Below the pieces are notes generated by a model. The model ran no database searches. It was not told the DNA's origin and was given only the letters and a program-made list of their open reading frames with translations. A DNA stretch of 6,134 nucleotides from Gemmatimonadota bacterium (GTDB taxonomy: Bacteria > JBHIER01 > G020348925), in the NCBI GenBank assembly GCA_020348925.1, contig CP070758.1, positions 4,563,630-4,569,763 of the forward strand, given 5' to 3'. Below, in pieces: positions 1 to 5,200 of the stretch; the first letter of the stretch is position 1, and each line of letters opens with the position of its first letter. Made by a program: the position numbers and the translations under genes.

Positions 1-1
1 C

Positions 2-1120
2 ATCATTACGGGAAGAGTGACCGATGCCTCCACCGGATTGTCCCTTCCGAACATCATCATACTGGCCGAAGGGGATGTCGGGGGGGAAGACTATTATTTC
101 ACCCAGGCCCTGACGGATGAAAACGGGGACTACTCTGTGGGGGTGGAACCCGGAACATGGCAGGTTGTGGCCGTCGATTATATTCAGAATGAATACCAGT
201 CATCGGATACACTGGCCGTAACCGTGGGCGAAGGCGAAACGAAGACGCTCAATTTTCAACTCCAGAAATACACGTCCTTTGTGGAAGGCTACACCAAGAA
301 ACAGGACGGTACGCCTGTTCCCGGAATTGAGGTCATCGCCTACACACTTTCCTCGTTCAAGATATCCCTCGGGAATTCGAATGAACAGGGGTACTACAAA
401 CTGGGTGTGGATCCTGGTCAGGTTGTCGTTTCAACGCTCCTCGCAGCAACATCACAGGATCCTGACTGGCCGGCAGGGTACTACGCCGACCCGGGGACGG
501 ATACGGTCACGGTGACCGCCGGACAAACGGTCCAAGTTGATTTTATCTTCAAACCTTATTCGGCCTTTATCGAGGGCGATTGTTGGGTGGATCAAACAGG
601 ATTGGCCGGCGTGGAAATAACGGCCATGTCCATGGATTTTCAGACCTTTGAGTTCCACATATCCTTCGCCGTGTCGAACGCTCAGGGACATTACAGGATC
701 GGTGTCATGCCCGGAACGGTCTCCATGTTGACGGCTTCCAGGGACGGTTACGATATGACCTCACCCCTTGGCGGGTACATGGGGCTCACCATCGCCCAGG
801 GGCAGACCATTACGGGCAAGGATTTTACTTTTGAAAGCATTTCCGGTGAGATGTCCATCAGCGGCCGGGTGACGTACGAGGCGGGCGGGGCGGCGAGTAA
901 CGTGTACGTCGTGGCTGTTTTGGATATGGAGAATTCTCCGGCGGGCTATCTCATCACCTCGACGGATGGGAGCGGGAACTACCGGTTCGACGGACTGATG
1001 GAGGGTGATTGGACGGTGGGTGTGTACAAAGAGGGGTATGGCTCCACACCGGCCATGATCTATGAGTTCCTGTGGCCCGGCGTAGAGATTACGGATGCGG
1101 ATTTCATTCTACAGGCGTCA
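2..1120 (+). repeat. Four tandem carboxypeptidase-regulatory-like protein repeats
   Basis: This is a protein-level repeat within the first gene. Units begin near nt 2, 269, 557 and 839 and are about 280-300 bases each. Units 2 and 3 open very alike (YTSFVEGYT and YSAFIEGDC) and share the turn V-x-P-G in the middle (VDPG, VMPG; VEPG in unit 1), so they are probably the most recent duplication. The fourth is the most divergent, with EG instead of PG. The DNA itself is not obviously repeated, which indicates old duplication. The repeats most likely act as a stalk of Ig-like sandwiches. Confidence 0.8.
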
Positions 1121-1441
1121 ACAGGGGTGGTGAAGGGTGATGTCAACGATGATGGGGAGATCGACCTTTTCGATCTCCTGCTGATCGTCAATCATATTTT
1201 GGAGACCGAAACGTTGGACCCGGATGGCGTGACCAAGGCCGACTGCAACAACGATGGAGCGATCGACCTTTTGGACCTGTTGGGGATTGTGAACGTCATC
1301 CTGGGAACCGGTGCGTGCGAACCAGGAGCTTGTGGCAAGATCGTCTCTTTTTCAAGGAAGCATCTGGGCAAAATGTATTCCAGGGGGACGGGGCTCCGCA
1401 ATCAAGCCCTGTTGAATAAGCACAAATTCCAACCGAGGTAA
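2..1441 (+). CDS. Secreted multi-repeat carboxypeptidase-regulatory-like protein with C-terminal dockerin type I (5' partial)
   Basis: The frame is open from the first codon of the window (nt 2) to TAA at 1439-1441, giving 479 residues; the true start lies upstream, and the GTG at nt 17 is inside the first repeat rather than a real start. Four beta-sandwich units of the carboxypeptidase regulatory-like type follow one another (residues about 1-89, 90-185, 186-279, 280-377). Each shows a G-x-V/C opening strand, a central N-x-x-G-x-Y signature (DENGDYSVGV, NEQGYYKLGV, NAQGHYRIGV, GSGNYRFDGL) and a closing D/N-F-x-L/F strand. Residues 378-437 form a dockerin type I with two calcium loops: D380, N382, D384, D391 and D414, N416, D418, D425. 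Such proteins are normally exported and structural or adhesive; no catalytic motif is visible. A basic tail of about 40 residues follows the dockerin, and no T9SS sorting domain is present. The partner and exact role are unknown. The family call is firm, the function is not. Confidence 0.9.
   Translation: MITGRVTDASTGLSLPNIIILAEGDVGGEDYYFTQALTDENGDYSVGVEPGTWQVVAVDYIQNEYQSSDTLAVTVGEGETKTLNFQLQKYTSFVEGYTKKQDGTPVPGIEVIAYTLSSFKISLGNSNEQGYYKLGVDPGQVVVSTLLAATSQDPDWPAGYYADPGTDTVTVTAGQTVQVDFIFKPYSAFIEGDCWVDQTGLAGVEITAMSMDFQTFEFHISFAVSNAQGHYRIGVMPGTVSMLTASRDGYDMTSPLGGYMGLTIAQGQTITGKDFTFESISGEMSISGRVTYEAGGAASNVYVVAVLDMENSPAGYLITSTDGSGNYRFDGLMEGDWTVGVYKEGYGSTPAMIYEFLWPGVEITDADFILQASTGVVKGDVNDDGEIDLFDLLLIVNHILETETLDPDGVTKADCNNDGAIDLLDLLGIVNVILGTGACEPGACGKIVSFSRKHLGKMYSRGTGLRNQALLNKHKFQPR
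1133..1312 (+). other. Dockerin type I domain coding segment
   Basis: Residues 378-437 of the first gene. Two 12-residue EF-hand-like loops 34 residues apart, DVNDDGEIDLFD and DCNNDGAIDLLD, carry the D-x-N-x-D-G-x-I-D-x-x-D pattern of dockerin type I. Each is followed by a hydrophobic helix (LLLIVNHIL and LLGIVNVIL). In cellulosome bacteria such modules bind cohesins. In non-cellulolytic lineages they are common at C-termini of exported proteins and their partner is usually unknown; no cohesin is visible here. Confidence 0.92.
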
Positions 1442-1510
1442 ATTCTTTCCCAGGGAATGGGGCACCCCAATCGATGCGGCTGCCCCTGGTCTCCGCCACA
1501 GAAATTTCTA

Positions 1511-1546
1511 AGCCACAGTTCGAAAAGAGCTGTGGCTTTTTTCTTA
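1511..1546 (+). terminator. Rho-independent terminator of the dockerin gene
   Basis: Arms AGCCACAGTT (1511-1520) and AGCTGTGGCT (1528-1537) form a 10-bp stem with one G-T pair around the 7-nt loop CGAAAAG. A run of six T (1537-1542), then CTTAT, follows directly. It lies 70 nt after the TAA stop and is in the right orientation to end transcription of the first gene, so the two genes are probably not one operon. Confidence 0.9.
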
Positions 1547-1673
1547 TGCTATCGGAAAAGAGATGCAGATCAGAGAAAAAATATGGCGCACGGTTTTCCA
1601 GATGAGTGTGATGTCGCCATGAGAGGGAGACCTCCGGTGCAGGAGAACCATGTGTTCTGTGCCATTTCCCCAG

Positions 1674-1701
1674 GCCCCCGGACCTTTCCTCCGCCGGGGG
1701 C
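1674..1701. other. GC-rich perfect hairpin
   Basis: GCCCCCGG (1674-1681) and CCGGGGGC (1694-1701) are perfect reverse complements around a 12-nt pyrimidine-rich loop. There is no T run on either side (GTGATG follows on the + strand), so it is not a standard intrinsic terminator. It could be a transcript-end or mRNA-stability structure, or have no function. Confidence 0.55.
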
Positions 1702-1737
1702 GTGATGCGCTTGAAGACCCGTTCATTCCGGTCACTT

Positions 1738-1776
1738 TCGATGTCAAAAAAAGGAAAGAAAAAGACTTGACATCGA
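1738..1776. promoter_or_regulatory. 10-bp inverted repeat overlapping the -35 box, candidate operator
   Basis: TCGATGTCAA (1738-1747) and TTGACATCGA (1767-1776) are perfect reverse complements separated by a 19-nt purine-rich spacer (1748-1766). The right arm contains the whole TTGACA hexamer of the promoter at 1767-1772. Arm centres are 29 bp apart, a little under three helical turns. A bound dimer or tetramer here would compete directly with RNA polymerase. The repeat is seen directly; the regulatory role is inferred and no regulator gene is in the window. Confidence 0.55.
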
Positions 1777-1797
1777 GAAAATTGGACTCTATTTTTG
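1767..1797 (+). promoter_or_regulatory. Predicted promoter of the protease gene
   Basis: A perfect -35 hexamer TTGACA (1767-1772) is followed by a 17-nt spacer and TATTTT (1790-1795), four of six matches to the -10 consensus. The same bases, TATTTTTG (1790-1797), fit the TAnnTTTG -7 element known from Bacteroidetes, so the site is plausible under either sigma factor style. Transcription would begin near nt 1802, downstream of the upstream gene's terminator, leaving a leader of about 440 nt before the ATG at 2246. Confidence 0.6.
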
Positions 1798-1811
1798 ACT
1801 GTTGAATGGGT

Positions 1812-1860
1812 TAAGTGAGCAAGCGTTTTGTCACCTCCGAACAGTTTTTCTGCCCACTTA
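1812..1860 (+). other. Leader stem-loop 1
   Basis: TAAGTGAGCA (1812-1821) can pair with TGCCCACTTA (1851-1860), ten positions with a single A-C mismatch, closing a 29-nt loop. It would lie at the very 5' end of the predicted transcript, where a stem often protects mRNA. Confidence 0.35.
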
Positions 1861-1941
1861 CATCATCTTGGGTCGACAACCTCATAACTACTTACGATAC
1901 CAACATACATCTGAGCATATAAGGTCGATGGACTGTATGGC

Positions 1942-1970
1942 CTCACGTGTCATAGACGCTCCCGTGAGCG
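1942..1970 (+). other. Two mutually exclusive small stems in the leader
   Basis: CTCACG (1942-1947) can pair with CGTGAG (1963-1968). Alternatively CGCTC (1957-1961) can pair with GAGCG (1966-1970) around the loop CCGT. The two use overlapping bases, so only one can form at a time, the geometry expected of a switch. The stems are short and may be chance. Confidence 0.3.
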
Positions 1971-2000
1971 GTTCGGGAAAAAAGAGTGTGGAGGGCTTTT

Positions 2001-2022
2001 TCTTTCCATATTTCTGGAAAGA
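2001..2022 (+). other. Leader stem-loop with perfect 8-bp stem
   Basis: TCTTTCCA (2001-2008) and TGGAAAGA (2015-2022) are perfect complements around a 6-nt loop TATTTC. It sits between the promoter and the protease start. Confidence 0.45.
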
Positions 2023-2044
2023 TCCTCGTCTCTTGTGAATAACA

Positions 2045-2069
2045 GAGGTTGAGAGGGTCTCTCAACCTC
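2045..2069 (+). other. Leader stem-loop with perfect 11-bp stem
   Basis: GAGGTTGAGAG (2045-2055) and CTCTCAACCTC (2059-2069) are perfect reverse complements around only three bases (GGT). This is the strongest secondary structure in the leader. No T run follows, so it is not an intrinsic terminator. It may be a regulatory RNA element, a stability hairpin or a near-palindromic protein-binding site. Confidence 0.6.
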
Positions 2070-2190
2070 AACAAGGAGCCTTTGTGTCAAACGTATCCGA
2101 AGCCGACCTGTTCGGAAGGAGGTGAAAAGTCGTAGGAGGATGTCTATCGTTTCGTTCGTACCGTGGGTCTTTTTCCGCGGCAAGTTTTTT

Positions 2191-2202
2191 CACGGATCCG
2201 TG
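2191..2202. other. 12-bp perfect palindrome upstream of the protease start
   Basis: CACGGATCCGTG has exact two-fold symmetry, 43 bases before the ATG. It could be an operator half-site pair, but a 12-bp palindrome is expected about once or twice by chance in a sequence this long. Confidence 0.25.
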
Positions 2203-2235
2203 TGCAGTGAGAAATTCTGCATAACTTCAGACAAA

Positions 2236-2241
2236 GGGGGG
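2236..2241 (+). promoter_or_regulatory. Ribosome binding site of the protease gene
   Basis: Six G (preceded by AAA) end 4 nt before the ATG at 2246. An in-frame TAA at 2222-2224 with no start codon between it and 2246 means this ATG is the most upstream start possible, so the site and start support each other. Confidence 0.75.
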
Positions 2242-2245
2242 AACA

Positions 2246-5200
2246 ATGAATGTGCGATCGACGAAAGCAGTCGTGACAGTGGTGTTGATGGTCGCGATTG
2301 TTTTTACCGCTGTATTGAATCTCTCCGGCCAGACACTCAAGAGAATGGACAGGAGGGTGGACCTGCCTGCGATTCCTGACCGCCCTCTCAATTCGGTGAC
2401 TTCCGAGGAGGCGCGGAGGGCGGCCTTGGCCTGGTTGCAGAGCTGTCCCAGTTTTGTCAGCGGAGAGTATGCACCTGCTCCTGGTATGCTGGAAATCAAG
2501 GATCAGGAACAGAAGCAAACGGTTGCTTATGTTTTGGAGTTGGAGCCAAGGGGATTCATCATTGTCACACCGGACAGCGAGCTGAAACCCATCAAGGCCT
2601 TTTCGGAAAGTGCTCTTTTCGATCCCGCGGAGACACCTGAAAATATCCTGCTGCATCTGTTGCGCCTTGATATATCCCAGAGGATAGACGCCCTGGATAG
2701 AGGTGTTCTCGGCTCGCATGAAAAGGCTGAGGCCCGCGCACTGTGGGAGGACTGTCTGGCCAAGGTTGATGCCCAGGGACGTGTGCTGGCGAAACGAGGT
2801 CCTGAAGAAATCCTGTGGGATGTGGAACATGGTCCCTTCCTCTCCTCAGAATGGGGGCAGGACACCGACGGAGATGACAATGCCACGTTTAATTACTACA
2901 CTCCCCCCGGTCCTGACGGCACCTCTTCGAATTACGTCTGCGGTTGTGTGGCCACGGCCTTTGGGCAAATATGCAATTACTACGAGTGGCCTGATTCCGG
3001 AACCGGGTCCTACAGTTACACCTGGGACAACGGAACGGATCCAGCACAGGTTTTGGCCGCCGACTTCGGGGGGACGACCTACGATTGGTTGAATATACTG
3101 GATATTTATCACAACGGAGGAAAAACTGCAACCCAGCGTCAGGCGGCCGGTGAGCTCTTGTACCATTGTGGTATAGCAGTGGATATGAATTATGACCACA
3201 CAAGCCGAGGCGGTTCCGGGGCTGATGCAAGCAGAGTTGCTCGTGCCCTGGAAAACCATTTTCGTGGATCAGGAGTATGGGTGGAAGAAGCCGCAGCCAA
3301 TTTTTGGGATCGTTTGTATAATAATATGGTCGCCCACCGCGCCGGAGAGCTCGCAATTCAGGATACGGGTCCGCCTACAACCGGCGGACACGCCGTGGTG
3401 GTTGATGGTGTCAGACACGACACCTTGGGAACAAAATTTTACCATCTGAATATGGGATGGAGCGGCAGTCACGACACCTGGTATGATATTGCAAACCCTT
3501 TTGCTACGAGTATTTATACCTGGGACGTGGTGATCGGTTGTGTCTTGGACATCGTTCCCACTCCCGATTTGGACGATCCTGGCACGACGACCGCAAATCC
3601 TGATTTCGCGGTCACCTGGTCTGTCTCGGACAATTTGGATGCGACGAAATATGAGCTGCAACAGGCGATTCCCGAAGCGCCACTTAGCAATTTTGCCGAT
3701 GACGCTGAGGGCGGTACTGGGGACTGGATCGTGAAAGGTCTGTGGAGACAGTCAGATTACGACGCCCATGGAGGCACGTTCTCTTTTCAGGGAAACATTG
3801 CAGGAACAGGCGATGATTTTCGGCCGTTCAGTTCTCTCCAGCTTGACAGAGCGCTCAAAATTGATCCTTCAACCACCATGGAATATTGGTGGGGAAGCCT
3901 CTATTTTGAATTCTACGAAGCCCGTCTCGAAATTTCGCCGGACGAGAAAGACTGGACGACGTTGAAGATCCACACGGAGAACAACACCGGTGCTATTGTC
4001 TGGCATCAGGAAGCGGTCACGGTGGGAGATTTGGCCGCGTATGTCGGCGAAGTTGTCTCTATAAGGTTTGTCGTAGAATTGCCTGGTTATTCCTATTTCG
4101 AACATGAACTAATTGGCTTTTACTTGGACGACTTCGCCATCCATAACGGCTACATCGATGACTGGACCACTGTTGACAATAACATAACGACGGAATCGAA
4201 AGCCATCACCGCTACTCAGAGCGGCGATCACTGCTATCGCGTTCGGGCCTATGCTTCGGATTGGTATGACTGGTCCGATGTGGAGGTCATCAGTGTGAAC
4301 CTCGACGCCGGCACCGATGTCGTCTTCATCATGGATATCACCAGCAGCACAGGGGCCCTCATGCCCGATTGGAAGAATGCGATCCCGTCCATTGCTCAGA
4401 ACTGGAAGAATCAGGATCCCTGCGCCCGGTTTGCCCTCACCAGCCATGCGGATTACCCTTTCTCGCCCTACGGTGATCCGGGACCTCCTCCGGAATGGGC
4501 TTACCGTGTTGAAACGACCTTCGATCCTGACATTACAAATTTAGAAGCGGCTCTGGGTGCCCTGCCGGAGTTATGGGGAAATGATGGCCCGGAATCCCAG
4601 TACGAGGCCATCTACCAGGTCTTGACCGGGGCGGGTCGGGACCTGGTGGACCCGGTCAACTATACGGATCCGGGCGAAATATTCCCGCAGAGTCTCGGTC
4701 AGTTGTTCCCACTCGTCATCTACCATTTCACCCACCCCGAAGTGTTTCACGACCGGGACGTCGAACCGGCCTATCCTTTCTCCGGTTCAAAACCGGTGGC
4801 CTCGAGAACGGATGTCCTGAACGAACTGCTTGCGGCCGGCGATTCGACCATGTTTATCGGGCTCACCTACGTCACCGGTCCTGCCCCGAAGAGGACTCCT
4901 GCGGCCGAGATGCAACAGGATGACAGATCAGCCCACAGGCGGGAGAGCATCGCCGCCGTCCAGAATGGTGGACCCTTGGCGGAGATGGCAGCCATCACCG
5001 GAGGGGCGGTGTTCGACGTCGGCTCGGATCTGTCCGGTCTGGGGGATGCCATTGATTGTTCCATCATGCTCTACGGCGGTCCAGCAGGTGACGGCGATAA
5101 CGACGGCGTTTCGAACAGTGAGGACAATTGCCCCTGTTACTACAACGACGATCAGGCCAATGCGGACGGGGACATCGAGGGAGATGTGTGTGATGACTGT

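Larger units (their letters stand above)
1442..2245. other. Intergenic region of about 800 bases without a credible gene
   Basis: No recognisable protein or RNA gene was found here on either strand. The short open frames present are arginine- or cysteine-rich, lack well-placed ribosome binding sites, and match no family I know. The region holds the terminator of the upstream gene, a GC-rich hairpin (1674-1701), a promoter inside an inverted repeat (1738-1797), and then a probable long 5' leader of the protease gene with several stem-loops (1812-2202). The leader contains no known riboswitch core that I can recognise by eye. Confidence 0.7.

Noticed and set aside
1450-1489. CCAGGG/CCCTGG and GGGGCA/TGCCCC pairings just after the first gene
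   Set aside because: Short arms with long loops and no T run; the clear terminator lies directly downstream at 1511-1546.
1560-1660. ATGGCG/CGCCAT pairing (1583-1588 with 1615-1620), considered as part of a riboswitch such as c-di-GMP or fluoride
   Set aside because: Only six base pairs, none of the conserved core bases of those classes could be found, and it lies upstream of the predicted promoter.
1802-2038. 78-codon forward frame inside the predicted leader
   Set aside because: It starts at TTG right at the predicted transcript start with no ribosome binding site, and the protein has no recognisable features.
1950-2183. Reverse-strand frame in the intergenic region
   Set aside because: Arg-rich, low-complexity translation, no ribosome binding site seen, and it crosses the stem-loops; it looks like chance.
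2122-2379. 85-codon forward frame (GTG start after GGAGG) overlapping the protease start
   Set aside because: It overlaps the signal-peptide region of a convincing gene in another frame, its possible Shine-Dalgarno abuts the start codon with no spacing, and its translation resembles no family.
2144-2830. Reverse-strand 228-codon frame opposite the protease prodomain
   Set aside because: No domain pattern, His/Arg/Cys-rich, and fully antisense to the signal peptide and prodomain, which are well supported.
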